A DNA stretch of 64,000 nt from Ascaris suum. Its lineage: Eukaryota > Nematoda > Chromadorea > Rhabditida > Ascarididae. Shown piece by piece: positions 12,660 through 42,175 of the stretch. The stretch lies in NCBI GenBank assembly GCA_013433145.1, contig CM024188.1, forward strand, positions 11,584,345-11,648,344, written 5' to 3'. A program made the position numbers and the translations under genes. How positions within the stretch are numbered: the stretch's first letter is position 1; each line of letters opens with the position of its first letter. The notes below the pieces were generated by a model that had not been told where the DNA came from, searched no databases, and was given only the letters and a program-made list of their open reading frames with translations.

Positions 12660-14204
12660 CTGCAATGTCGCATTAAAAATTCCGGATTGCGATTTTAAGA
12701 AAACTGTCTATAGTAAATAACCTTACTAGAGTAAGTAATTGCTGCTGAAGTATAAACTGGTTATGACCTTTTTTCACTAATTGTTGAATAAAACAAACAG
12801 ATTCTATGGTTATAAAAACGACTAAGCATCTTCCTCTACGGAATACATAAGCGGAAGCAATGCGAGCTGAAAGATTAAAGACAGTAATAAAAAGATGTGT
12901 TCGTTTCACTAACGCCCCCTTAAGCACGTCGACATTTCGCATATGTGGCAATAAACCAAAATAGCGCCATTTCAAAGCACATTTTAGAGTGAATAACCAA
13001 TGGTGAATATAATTGGCGTATTTTGTTTCCTTATAGTTTGCCAGGAGTAAAAGATAACAAAGAAGCGTATACTGATAGCTTAAGAATGAGAATAGCGCAA
13101 ATAAAAACTGAATTGCAAGAAATCATGAGTGTTTGTGAAATGCACTAGTGTATCTATTTACCACTATCTATTACAAGCACTCTTCTATACTTGGTTTTTA
13201 TAATATACGAACTTTGCTGCACTATTCACATGGCACAGATACCTGATTCTTTACGATGCTTTATTCTTTTCAACATAATTCCTAAAGATTTCAAACAGTG
13301 CAACGAATTGAATTTACACTTAGAAAAGAACGCATCATTTAATTAGATGGCGAATAATAGTTGTTACGTATGGTTTCTGTTCAAGGTAGGCAATAAATGC
13401 TAAATTCGATGCGTTCAACAACGAAACCCTCATATAAACGAAGAAATTGTCAGAATCAAAGGGAATAAACGTTGTGATAACACCATTCGATAATCAAATT
13501 CTTAAAGTCGTATTCAGCGGACAGCTCTTGCCTAGATTGACTGGAATGATAACAATGGAAGAGGTCCTTCCAATAAACAGTTGAAAGTGAAATCTCAATA
13601 TTTTAGAGATAGAAGAGTGCGGGAGGATGAAAGAAAGACGAAAAAATATCAACAACTTATTGACTGCAAATGCAAATTGTGTCCACCTATAGAACCGTTT
13701 ATCACAGTGGAAGAGAATCACAGTAAACAGTCGACACAATTTGGCCACTTTATTATCCATCGATCCAAAAAGAAACGATATAGTGAATAAGGTTTGACAT
13801 CATTGTTTGCATGGTTGGTTTATAAATACATCAGATTTCAATGCCAACATCAATAATATAGTTATAACTTGTTTTTGGCAAACCTCTCTTTCACTCACGT
13901 ACTTCATGTGATGTGAAGTATGAGTGTCTTTGACCTTTTTCGTTATGCGAATCAAGTAAGCACCATCTTCAGATATAGAGATGCTTATTTAGAGGAGGAG
14001 AATATCGGACTTTAAGGCTCTGCAAAGAATATGCATGAAATACTACAGGAAGAATGAGCGGAACTCACGACTTGAGAAGGAGAATGGTTGGTGCGGCTTC
14101 TGGACTGGCATCGCATCGTTCTGTGAGGGAATCGAGGCTCGCCGTTTGCGCATCGATCGCCGCGACCAATTATGTACCGCCCCGAGGGCGAGCTGCGCTT
14201 TGGA

Positions 14205-14212
14205 TGACGTCA
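14205..14212. promoter_or_regulatory. Perfect cAMP-response element (TGACGTCA)
   Basis: A full palindromic CREB/ATF consensus in a locally GC-richer stretch (about 14090-14275) that also has CCAAT at 14166-14170 and TTGCG words just right of the CRE. The setting looks like a promoter or enhancer in otherwise AT-rich DNA. Its target gene is not shown; the minus-strand synaptotagmin gene is the nearest candidate. Confidence 0.4.
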
Positions 14213-17200
14213 CCCGTTGCGCGGTTGCGTGATGCGATGCCATCGCTGATTCGGAATCGAACAAATCCACCCGAATACCATAGCTAAGCTCCCGAAACTC
14301 TGCGTTATCTCAGTGTCATTTTACGTATCTGTTACATCGGGAGCAAAGGTAGTGGTTGCGAGTTTCGTGGATATCTTCGCCGCAAATTTCAACTCCATAA
14401 ACAGATCTTGAGGAATTAGCGTGATTCCTGGACTGAGCTCAAATCGAAAATGATCATCGTGCGCCCCCTCCCACATAGTGGGAAGTTCTTACTTCGTTTC
14501 ATTCGACTATCAGTGGGAAATTTTTCGAGAAAGCCGCTGTTTAGCATTCTGTTGGAGTGAGAGAAAGCATGCTAAATAATGTTGCATTAAAGGCCATATG
14601 TCTCCAAAAGCAGCTGATGATTTTTTTCGATGGCATCTTCGAAGCCATTAAATTATCGCTTGACAGATGCAGTCGGATACTTTTTATACAGGACATAAGA
14701 CACTATGTTATACACGAATACTAAACATCATTTTTGATGATCGCCGTGTGAAGTGTAGTGCTTCAGAGCTGAGAAACGGCAACTTAGACAATAAAGAGTA
14801 CTGCGGATCACGACATGATCACCAACACTATGGAAAAATTTTGACTTTTCATCGTTATTTTAGCTCCTCTAATGAGCGGACGAAAAAGAAAAGGGCTCTA
14901 TGCAAGAATTTAAGACAATTTCTTCATATTGCGGGGAAGGACGGTGTAAATTGTTGTTCACCTATCCATTATATGTCATAAGATTCTGCATAGAATATCA
15001 TATATAATGCTCACTTGATGGCTTATCAAGATAGCACACCTGCTAACAGTGCTCGAAGCCAACTGCTAAACAGTGCACCATTTTGTTTCATAGTTAAGTG
15101 CAAGTGAATAGCCAAATAGAATGAGAGCGCTATTATTCTGAATTTAAATAATTACATAATATTAATTTAGCGTACTAAAAATTTGTGTAAATAAGCGTTC
15201 AAGTTGGCACTTACCGGTTGACTTCTATTCGGTTAATATCTGTGGTATTCATCGGTTTCCCTCTATTCAATCGTTGTCTATGACATTCACCGATCGTTAG
15301 CAAACTGTCTAAATTGGCATTCAGCACATCACTAACACAGTGCAAATAAAACATTCAGTTGATTTGGCAACTAAATGAGCATAAAATGAACTCGACGATA
15401 ATTAAAGATGCAATAGTTGACACGTAAATGCACGAATGGTGGCAATTAAACGTGGCGTGGAGCATCAACGGCAACAAAACGTTAGGACATCAAAAGGCAC
15501 GTTGTCAGCATCCACTGTTACTAAAGTTTACAACCTCGATCGGATGAAAAAGATCGCTGTCGCTAGCGATGTGTGGGAATTGCACTTATGTGAACACTTC
15601 AAAATCAGCCATCTGGTAAATGCACTGAATTCTGAACAATTTTCACAGTCTTCGTTAAAACTTATGTTAAAATTAGCCTCTATCCCGACTCAGACGGGTA
15701 GGATAACCATTGTTTTGTGACTGAAGAAAACATTCCCTGCATTCGCGTGATGAGTGAAATGTGCAGGTTCGAATCCATTGCGGTCGCTGTTTTCAGTGCC
15801 CACAAACGATTTTTAGGACCGTAAAGAGTCAAAGACTTGCCAAATTTTTATTGACTTTTCTTCGGCAATCAAAACGAGAAGATAAGGAAAAATGAACAAT
15901 ATTCACAGCAGGTTGAAAACCTTCGCCACTAAACTGTTTACGAATGATTCGGAGTGATAAAGGAACCCTCGTCAAAAGTCAACTTCTCTACCGAGTCTTC
16001 GGGGTCGTTACTTCCTGGTGATCGGGGTTGCAGATGGGAAAATCATATGATAATAGAGCGCTTTATATAAAAATAAACTCCAGCTGGTGCACTTCTCAGT
16101 ATGAATGCGATCGAACGAGCTTGCTTGTACTTCGACCAAAAACCTTTTTCTAATTACTTTGTAAAATGTTGCCTTCGCCAAATAGCGGCATGTGAGATGA
16201 GGAGGGGAAAGACGAGTTCCTGTCTAGATTAACTAAACTGTCCCATGGAAAGGGGTTTGTGAATGCCATGGACAAAACGGTAAGCTCGGGTTGCAACAAA
16301 CACCATCCATTTGCAGCCATCCGTAATGGACCTGAAGATCTGTGAACTCTGCATGTACGGTTATAAAATATCTCTGAAAATCGGACTAGATGAACAAAAG
16401 AAAAAAATCTGAAGCCATTAGAATTGGCAAGAGGAAGCATAGAAAAGCGAAACTCTGTGAATGAAGAGGAGTTATGGCTTGAAAGCGAGAATGTTGTCGC
16501 AGTAAGAGCAAGCTCTCCTACTGCAACCATTCGTGTATTCAATCAGTTGGAGTGTTGATTATGAGGAGCACACTTGCATCTTTGTTATTCGCATTCTTTT
16601 TTGGGTTTACGCACTCGAAATGCCCTTGAAGGTTTATTTCACCTCCGCAATGGCTAGGCCGACCAACTGTGAAGACATTTAACGAGATAGAAGTAACAAG
16701 AAATGATCTTGGTGTTTCCTCTCTGTTTTGTCTTCGTCGTAGAGCAACCAATGCTCGAGCATTCAGCAGTCCAGCAACCAACACTGTAGCGTATTTATGT
16801 CAAGAAAGTTCTCGACCACTGACGTTTAATTTCTGCATATTGCAATCGCTTTGTGAACTAAGCTGCTGCTTAATATGCGACGTTCAAATGTTCAATATAA
16901 TGGAAAAAATTTGGTAGGTTCATCGGCGTCGCCGTTTATTAATTCTTAGGGCGAGAAGCTGCATCGTAAGCTGCTCATTAATTGATTGCAGCTAGATAGA
17001 TCGAAACTGATCACTCTCTTAGGCAGATTAATTAGCTTCGTCGGTTTCTTTTCTTTTCTTTTTTTTTGTAGGAGGGGGAAATCATCGCTGGGCTTGAATC
17101 ATTTGATGATAGCCGGAACTAGTCTTCAAGAGTGGCGCATCCAAATCCCTCATGATTCTTTTCCACACATATATCGGAGATTCAGTTCCCTTCGGAATGC

Positions 17201-20200
17201 TCCATTTGAAAGTTTTCGCTGCCTAGTTTTTGTTTCGGACAAATCATACGTCGCGGAGACTCTATCTACCCGTTTATCCGCATTCTTCTACTTAAGATCC
17301 ACGCTCACTATCTCTTCCCTCCCCACTTCCCCCTCTCTCCGACCCCGCCCTTATTATCCTCTTAAATTTCCTTCTATGCTGGAGTCTTGAAGTTCGAACC
17401 ACGACGTTGATAAAAGTTTTTAAAAAATGTGTTTGCTCCATTAGGTCAAGCGGATCTGCAGAACGAGGATTTACATTCTCTCGTCGGTCTTGACATCCAT
17501 AGGTTGTTCTTGTAGAGATTGACTGCACGGCAACGATACCAAAACTCCTTCTTAGTTGGGACGTTGCCAGAATCTTCAAAAATCGATAAATTTTGTTGTA
17601 TTGAAACGATGAGAATGAAATCCGATCTCAGGCATAAGTTAGAACGTGTGGTTTAGTTAATGAAGTCAGTGGTCGGCCATCTTTTTGTAGTACTTCCTAT
17701 GGGGTGTCTTTGAGCGTTGTTTTCCATACTAGTCGAGCCACTTTGCAAACAACACACAATTTGCCCTGGCATCTAAGAATGCCTTCGTATGTTCCTTTGT
17801 CGTTTCCTGAGTCGTTCTGTGGCGTAAACGGCTATCGTTGGCATTCTGCCTCTTCGTAATTTCTTTCCCAGGTGTCTTTTTCCTCATTGGTCAATGTCGT
17901 GCTCTTCACTACTTTTAAGAGCCTTGCTTTCTCCTTTCCCTTTTTTTTTCTCTTTTCATTTTATTATCAAACCCCGCATATGACGTTCCCATCTGTGCGA
18001 TGACTTTCGTCGAACTTATTTTGCACTTGCAAAAGCGACGGCGGGATTTTCCGCTCATCAACTGTTGGAAACAATATTGGTGCAATGCACAACTTGCTTT
18101 AACTATTATTGGTAGGATCGATTGCGCTGCAAAAAGCGCATATAGGGTCTATTTTTTTGGCGCCCATTCCCACTGATCACCAACTCCATGCCTATCAACT
18201 GCATTTAGCGCCGAGCAGTAGTTTGTTTTTTTTTCCTCACCTAAACTGCTCTACTACAGAATTTTGATCCGCATTTCTCACAGCAGATTTAACTGTAAAC
18301 AAGGCGTACGATGGATGACCGTATTCGGCGAAACTCGGTTGAGATGTCCATTAAATGACATATGTGGTACCTGTAGATCTCAGTTCTGAAATTTTTCTAG
18401 TGCAAGAGTTGAAGTTGTTGAGCGGCGAGGAACAAATATAGGCGAGGAAAATGGCGCTATCTTGCCCGTGTTTCGCTGGAACTTATAAAAAACGCAACGA
18501 AACAAATTGCGAGCACAGAAGGGGCACACGATTAGCGCCTACCTAGCCTTCTCACCTTTCCGAATCAAGCTGCGAGTTTGAGAATTTCCATTTTTTGGTC
18601 TCGTCACGATTTCCTGCAAAAAACCAATAAGTGCGAATCGGACTAGTACGTTTGAATTTCTCACCAAAGTGGCTATATCGTAAAACTCGGATGTTTTAAG
18701 CTCGGATGGCGAGATTTTTCGAATGCGGTGAGTACAAAAGCGGTTGGAACCATCTGGCGAACGTTCTATAAGATTCGTGAAATGTGGCGGTCGTAAAACT
18801 GTTAGAAGAACGACAAAAAGCTTCTATTTTGAGGTACTCAGTGAAATGTAATGCAAAACTCAGGTGTACGCACCTGACACGGTTTCTTGCTGAATTTTAA
18901 GGCGGATGCTCATATCCATGTTGTCTTTCCAACTTTTGCATATTTCTTAGCATTCATCGAAAGCGATGAAGCGTTGTGGTATTTTGTTGACCGTAGCCTT
19001 AAAAAAAAGGAAAACACGGATACTACCAAGAGCAACATAGCGCGACAGCGAAATGCTTCTAAGCGATTGTTCGTAGGTGATTTTGCCGACCGCGTCTTTT
19101 TGTGCTGCAAATGACGGTGTTGTGTTCTTGGATTTCGTCGTACCCGTTTTTTTTTTCTTGAATTACTTAACTTTTATTAGGTTTCAACAAGTTTTGAGGT
19201 ACTACATGTGCAGATAGTTATGTGTTTGCGGTTTCAAGTAGCATATGCCCGTTTATGCCGTCCTTTGGTGCATGTGGTGAACTTCCAAGCTCACTTTCGC
19301 AGCTTTTCACATGTGTTGTGGACACGTAAAAGTGCTGTATGTTTCGCGTATGCAAAATTTGCCACATACATATCCCCATACCCTAAACACATGGCAGGGT
19401 AAAGTTTTTGCTGAGGAGTTTGGCACGCGTGAGAACTCGCGTCTGAAAGCTCACTGCACTGAAATTGCAAATGGGACGGGGTTTTCATCTTTTCGAAGGA
19501 AATCACCCCGATAACTGCATGCTTGTGAGGTCCATTTATGGGGTTTTAGGTGATGTGGACCTACCAGGGAAAGCTCAGCAAACAGGGCAAAAATGGCTCT
19601 CGTCCAGATGATTTCCTCCTCCAGGACATGTTTTTTGGCAAAAATTCATAGTCTTCAAAGGTCTATGACGTCTTGAGCACTTCTTGTGGTGAGTCGAAGA
19701 TGCTTTTAACAAACACTATTGGTCTATGTGAGAAAGTAATGCCCTCCTCTATCCCCTAGTCTTTTAGAAAGTCGAGCTTCAACTCTGAGTTAAAATCACA
19801 AAACTACAATGCAGTAACTTGGTATTTCCATAGTAGCGCTGCTCTAAATTTTCATATTTGGTGCAGACGTATCATGCAAAAAAGTTTCATCTCCGGTATT
19901 ACCGGAACTCTTGTTGCAGTGAAATTTGGAAGGATTGTAAAAGAGCACTTTAAAGGTATTCAGGTGTGATTTTCGAACCGTGCCCTAAAATGCTTGCGGT
20001 TACCCACTCTATATTCCTCTCGGACCGCTGCGGTTGACCTTGATTTTGCTTAAAGCAAATTAATGGCAGAGGGCCGTGGACTTTTTTTTTCATCTTGGTT
20101 CACAATACATCAGCTTTTGCGGCTCGGTTTTTAGTGGTTTCCAGGTTGAAACTAGTGGGCGGACAGAATCTTGTTCGCACCCACATAAGCACATAAACCA

Positions 20201-22319
20201 ACACATGGCCTAGGTTATATTCACAAGAAATCATCCTTGCAGCTATCATCGTATCGATGGCAAGGAGGTGGGAGTGTGCGCTCGACATTTTCCACTCTTT
20301 ATGGGGAATGGGACGTTTTACGTGAAAATGTTTCTAAACGATATTCCGCCGCAAAAGAATTTATACACTATTTAGACCACTCTAGTGTATCAGTATACTA
20401 CTGCACAAAAATTCGCTGTGTTGCAGTTTAATCCTGGTAAATAGCAATACTGCTGTTATGCCGACTTCATAAAACGACGTTGATAGTGGGGATACAGCGA
20501 GTGAATTGGATGAGGAAATGATGAAGTATCATTCTTCCATTGGTAGGCGATTTTTTTTTGTGCAGTATTAGCGATATTCCTATCAAACCTCAGTTAAGAC
20601 TAGTGGTGGAAGTCGAAGACATGCATTTGTGAGGAATTGAGAGCAGTGCAATATTCTGCGCAGATTCGAAGCATTTTGATATAGTCATGTTGTGTGCTTG
20701 TGTTGCATAGATTTATTAATGGGAAGACGAAACTGCAAGTGCGTTGAGGCAAAGGCCGTAGAGTGGCTGTTTGCAAAGTTGTTCGGCACGTTATTTGTTG
20801 AAGGATTTACATTCCACTGTTGACGAAAATTTTCCGTAAATTGCAAACTGTTTTCCGCTGTTTGCAGCACAGATTTATCAGACATTACTTGAAAGGTCTC
20901 CATCACTTAATACCCGAGCGATTTTGCAACGTTATTTTAAACGATATTGCTTTTCGCAAATCATACGGTGGCCAACAACAGCCAAATTACGCTAATAAGC
21001 AGGAAACTTTTAACCTGATTCATTGGAATATCGCAGGTTGAAAATTTCTCTAATTCTGTGCCCTAAATTGTGTGCAACTTTTCCGGCCCCCGGCTGTCAG
21101 AAATATTTCAATTTGGCCCTCGTCGAGGTCGATTTGCACATCGGTCTCAGCTTGCCGGAAGATGTTGCAGCAAAGTTTGGAATCTGCTTCCCGCCGATAT
21201 CGTTAGCGCACTCACTGCTTCAGCTTTATCGTTTCACTGCGTCGTTTCAGTCTAGACACTATTGCGGCTTTTACTTCATAAATGCTTACTTGCCTAAATG
21301 CTTACTGCTTACCTGTCTACTTAACTTACCTGTCTACTTAAATGCTTACTTGTCTACTTTTTTATATTTCACACTTTGGGACGTTAAGGTAACTAAAAAT
21401 AGCTAAACATAAACTTTTTCTTTCTTATTTCAGCGAGGATCTTTGCTTGCCGCTTTTGATGTGTCTTTTTAAACGCGCATTTCTGCACATCTTTTAGCTG
21501 TCCTTGGTGTGCGCTTTCGAGTAGGATAGGAATAAATTTAAATCAGGAGGTGGCAAATATGTGGCAGAAGCAGGACGCAGTGGAGAGGGGGGGGGGGTGG
21601 TCGGCCCTTTTTACTGCAATCTGGTAGAGAGTCTAATTTTTACCCATGATCGCTTGCGTAAGATATCATGGAAGCACTGTTTGAATGCCCTCTGAGTTTT
21701 TTTTTTTTCCAATATAGCGGCAACTTTAAATGCGGAAATTTGCGACGTCTTTAATGCTAATCGCACCTCATCGAAACCGATTAATTAGCTTCTGCAACAT
21801 TCTCAGAGTTTTCTTCTTACTATCCTCCGATGTGGAGCATTCCACTGAAATTGCAGCGACAATGTGAATTTACCACGATTTCAAAAGGTTTTTTCGGTAT
21901 GGCAATGGGTAATATTTCGCGAAGTCTTTGATAGGCTCCAGCACCGGAATACATGAAAAGAGGGTCTTCATTCAACATTGCATATTAGCCATATGCAAAT
22001 CAATCCAAAAATGCAACCAAAAAAAAAAATGCAAAGTACCGTGTATCTTTTTAGCGGGAACAGATTATGATCCCACAGAGACGTGTTCAGCACAAATGAA
22101 AACAAATGGTCGGGGGAGGTACTCTATCCGGCGAACTGCATCTTACATGAGGGTCGAAATTTGCCCGTTGATTCGTAAGACGGGTTAAATTTTTTACGTT
22201 AGTGTGTTGTGGCAAATCAGAATTGGAATGCGTTAATGTCGATGCTTACTTTCTAAGGATTACGAACTGATTTCAAGTGAAAGCGAATGCAAACAATAAC
22301 CCAAGTAAGTATCAGAGAA

Positions 22320-22367
22320 GGCATTTGCAATTCCGATACATAAAGGCATATTCGAATTGCAAATGCC
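22320..22367. repeat. Perfect 14-bp inverted repeat, 20-base loop
   Basis: GGCATTTGCAATTC (22320-22333) and GAATTGCAAATGCC (22354-22367) are exact reverse complements. It could form a hairpin or be a dyad protein-binding site. No function is evident. Confidence 0.6.
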
Positions 22368-23963
22368 GGTATCCTTGCAATTGCTGATCCAATATCTCCA
22401 GACCACATTCATGGTCAAGCTTGTATGGGCACGGGAAGATCTTAGGGAGGGTTTGGGCAGATCCTTATTGAACACCTGTGTTCTAAAGCCCATAAATTAG
22501 AATTTGCGACCCTAAAACTTTCCCGTCGAGTATGCAGTTTCCCGTAAAGGTCGGGATAGATTTTATAAACGGCTAAAATTATGTGGGAAAGGGGCATTTG
22601 CCTAGCGAAAAATTCAATTGCTATGGTTTAAATTATTTAGGAAATGATGTAATGCCGTTTGTCAACAAAGTGAGGTCGGTGATCGGTAACGCAATCTTTG
22701 GAGCTGAATAATCCTTGCAACACGTTTCCTGCAGGTGAGGAGCAAATTTAGCAGCGTGGGAAACTTGTAGTATTTCGGAGTTAGGAAAACACTTTTTTTC
22801 TGTAGTGGAAAAGAGGATTGATGGGGGGGGGGGGAGGGCTGAAGGAAAGATATGCATATTGGAAAGGGAGTTTTATTCAGAGTGATACAAAATTTTCGGT
22901 GTTTTTTAATTCTTGTCTTAGAAAGATGTAAACGTTAACCTACTGTAAAGGTGGATGGGTAAAAGATATCGGCCGGATGTGTCAACCTTATTGACATGAA
23001 TAGAGAGTTTTGTAACAGTAAGTCTAAAATCGATAAATTGGCACATCTTTTCAGGTCGGTCGGCGTCTTTTCCAATAATCTAATAGCGTTTGTGAGAAGA
23101 GCGACCATATTAATTTTCCCGTTTATTTTCTTAGTGAAGTCTTTCAAGTAGGTATACATACGGGGAATTGATTGTAAGCATTAGATTGGTCACTTCGTTG
23201 CAAGGTTGATCTCAGAGGTCCTTTAGCTTTTGAGTGCATGAATGGTAACAGGCAAGGAAGTAAACCCTTGCACCTACAACAAACCCTTTCGTAAAAGACT
23301 AAGTGTATGATGCGATTAAAAGCTGAACGAAATGTGATAAATGATGAGAAGTTATTTGCAGTTCTTTTGAAAGGATCTACTTATAATTGACGTCATATGT
23401 TTAATCAGAATTCACCAGAAGCAATTAAAGATGTAAACTTGTTTTTAGAGGTGTGTATCAGCTTTTCTTGCATTGAAAAATTTTCTGTCTTGAAACATTG
23501 TCATCACTCAAGCGAAAACGACACCGGAGAAAAGCGCTGCACTCCGATTTTGTGCTGTCTGAAACAACTCACTTAGGGCTGACATAAGGGGTAACTGCGG
23601 AACGGCCGACTAGGATAGGAAAATATGAAGAGTAGTCTCCTTCCACCCTCATTTTCTCTTCCCATTTGAGTGTAATAGGCCCAAATGTATATGTTTACGT
23701 TTATTTGAGCGTAAATTATGCATGTGTGCGTATATATGCGTTAAAGGCCTCTAGCAGGTTTCCAGGTGCTAATTCAGATCTCTGTCGTTTGTTCATCTAG
23801 ATGTTTGGGATGGATATGAGAACACCGACATCAACTGGCTCAGCAACAATAACACGAAAACGCAGTCGCAGATTGCACACACACACAAATGAATATTCCT
23901 TGAATGCACATTATCGTTAAACTTCAGCGATTTCGATCGGTGGATCAGACGCAACATTCACAC

Positions 23964-24113
23964 TTTCATCGGCCATCACGCGTTCGCAGCATCTGCCCTG
24001 AGCAGAGCCAGTTCGAAAAGGTAACTGTAGTCTAGTTGACCGAAGTACTCTTAAAGTCGAACTGCAGAAGTCAGAGCGCATCCTGGATAACGAGCTTCCA
24101 GGCTCCCATCCAT
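23964..24113 (-). CDS. Candidate 5' exon of the synaptotagmin gene (weak)
   Basis: On the minus strand an acceptor-like CCTGGCAG precedes 24113. An ATG at 23976-23974 reads MADE, and a GTGTGA donor-like site follows in phase 1. Joined to the exon at 12659 this would give [14 protein letters not shown], a short acidic lumenal stub as in Syt4. Against it: the donor is poor, a small upstream frame beginning at 24113 precedes the ATG, and the intron would be 11.3 kb. The frame also runs on past the site as SVNVASDPPIEIAEV to a stop at 23917. It is offered as a lead only. Confidence 0.2.
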
Positions 24114-24138
24114 CTGCCAGGAACGTAGTGAAGACCAC

Positions 24139-26000
24139 TAGTTTAGAGGAGATGCTGAGGAGCGGAGGGAGGTGATTGAGAGAGAGAGAGGGCTAGATAT
24201 GAAGTTCAATCGATGAATTTGTGAATAGTTTATCAATAAGCCGTTTGCAAGCTTTTCTGAAAAACAAGCCGATGTGAATGCTTATCGTAGTTCAGAATTG
24301 CGCAGATGAACGCATCGCATCTGCCGTTCAAGAAAGAGCATGGGATTGCTTCATTCTTGTCATCGTCACATAACGCCATGGGCTGTTGCCGCATGATTAC
24401 CTGTGGGGTATCGCAGTATCGTTTAGGGGTCATCTTAGATGGCTAAACGGCCATCATACTTCTTCATTTATAAATCCTGGCACATATCGCTTTTGCAGCT
24501 TTCGATGTTTGCAACGATATGTGTTCCATCTCATGGTATATGTGATGTAGAAAGGCCTATCAATAGCGAAAGGTGCTCTGTATCTTTCTTCGTCGGAGAG
24601 CCAGTTCTTAATTTCTGATCACGCACTTGCGGAATGCCTCGGAATATCCATATTAGTCATATGTTTGTTGTGAATTATGGTTTATTGCTTCAAAGGCGCA
24701 ATGGAGAAAGTAGCATAACTCATATAACCTCAAGCGAGGCGCAGTATTTTATATTGCTAAAAGACGTTTGTCCCTGTGAAGGGGACAGAGTGAATCGGCG
24801 ATGAAATTGGTGAGCGATAATAATCCATCTGTAAGCAGTGATGTCGATAAGAAGTACTCACCTTCGCGCTTGGGAATTAATTTTTGCGAAATCTTGATAC
24901 TCTCAATAACGCCTCGCAGACCTCAGTTCCGTTTGTTCTTTATTGAATCATCACACATTTCAGTTGATTTCTTCATTTGCACCGATATCTGCACAACATG
25001 TTTGCGTTCTTCGTCCTTAAAGATGCAACGATTTTGTCTTTTCCGCGGGTGTTTTGCATTTCCTTTTCAGTGATGAAACGTTGTGCATTTTCATCGTGAA
25101 ATTAGTGGCGTATCGATCGCCACTGCGGAGTTGCTGTTGGCTATCAATCGGGTTTGTTCGGCAAAATCAATGAATCATCGTTTTCTTCGGTTGTGAGGTG
25201 TGTCAATAATCGCTCACCACATGAGCGTCTAAATGCTCTCCTATAACTGCAATGAGATACCAACACTTATAATAACTAGAATGAACTTTTTGCAAGTTAG
25301 TTTCATCTGGCGTATTTGTTTTATCAACTATATTTCTTTATAGTGTTTGTTGTAGTAAGTCTAATTTCCGTGTATGGTTTGATGGTACTTTAAATGAGAT
25401 TGCACCTCATCGACTGCATTTTTCTACTGCTGCTTTTTCACTGTTCACGTTTCACCTCGTTGCCGTTCACAGAACAAACGATTTCGGTTCAATAATTCGT
25501 CTCAAGCTGTTAGTCCTAACATCTGAGCGACAAGTTTGCGCCTTCTTTCCATATGAAGTTTCACTGCGAGCGTATTGCTTGGATAATCTGAGTGTGTGGC
25601 CGGATGACCGAGAAAAATGTCGCAATTTCTTGAAAACTTTCGATTATTCATATGTTCACTTTTATTTTCCATTTGATTGTGCTCAGAAGCGCAAGAATAT
25701 TTATTTGCGGATGTTTGGCGTGACCTCTTATCGCATAGCTATGCGTGTTGTGTTTTGTATGCATGTATTTAACTGAGCTCATATCAAATTGTACGCAGCG
25801 CAGTGTTCGTCTACACCAGTGCATCCTTCATAGATTTGATGCAGTTCAACCTCTTTCTTAACATCTTGATTTCAACTCCATCTGTCATAGTGTTAGAGCT
25901 TCCGTCCCTATTGTTTACTCTTTGTTGTATCTGTTTTCGTCCGCCGATTTGCGGTGACTCGTACGATAAATATAGTTATCGAGCTTGTGATGAGTTATTT
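24139..26000. other. Divergent upstream region of ppk-1
   Basis: No coding exon recognised. A short (GA)n run lies at about 24179-24192. This stretch should contain the ppk-1 promoter and outron, and if the weak 5' exon at 24.0 kb is real, a shared divergent promoter. No TATA or other motif could be assigned. Confidence 0.35.
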
Positions 26001-26008
26001 GTTTGTAG
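26001..26008 (+). promoter_or_regulatory. Probable splice or trans-splice acceptor before ppk-1 start
   Basis: TTTGTAG ends at 26008, preceded by T-rich TTATTTG. The start codon follows 33 bases later at 26042. In nematodes an acceptor this close to the ATG without an obvious upstream exon commonly receives a spliced leader. A cis-spliced 5' UTR exon is the alternative. Confidence 0.5.
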
Positions 26009-26041
26009 AGGCGGCGAGGCCAAGAAGGGTGCAGCTGTACG

Positions 26042-42175
<16,134 letters not shown>

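Larger units (their letters stand above)
12660..23963. other. Interval without a confident gene
   Basis: Frames at 13494-13790, 14667-14981, 15436-15720, 16150-16784, 18887-19114 and 21023-21406 were read. None shows a recognisable domain, and none is bounded by convincing splice sites in a consistent phase. The interval probably holds the long first intron(s) of the synaptotagmin gene. It contains the CRE island at 14.1-14.3 kb, G runs at 21587-21597 and 22823-22834, and a short perfect hairpin at 22320-22367. Confidence 0.45.

Noticed and set aside
14043..14287. Three overlapping frames in the GC-richer island
   Set aside because: GC-rich DNA has few stops, and none shows a domain. A GTGACG donor after a minus-strand MASHHATAQR start leaves phase 0, which does not fit the synaptotagmin exon that needs phase 1.
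15436..15720. 94-residue plus-strand frame with fairly normal composition
   Set aside because: No recognised family, no supporting splice sites and no neighbour exons in phase.
15740..15790. GGTTCGAATCC at about 15765, a tRNA B-box match
   Set aside because: The T-arm cannot pair (GCAGG against CCATT) and no A box or acceptor stem was found upstream. At best a degraded tRNA-derived fragment.
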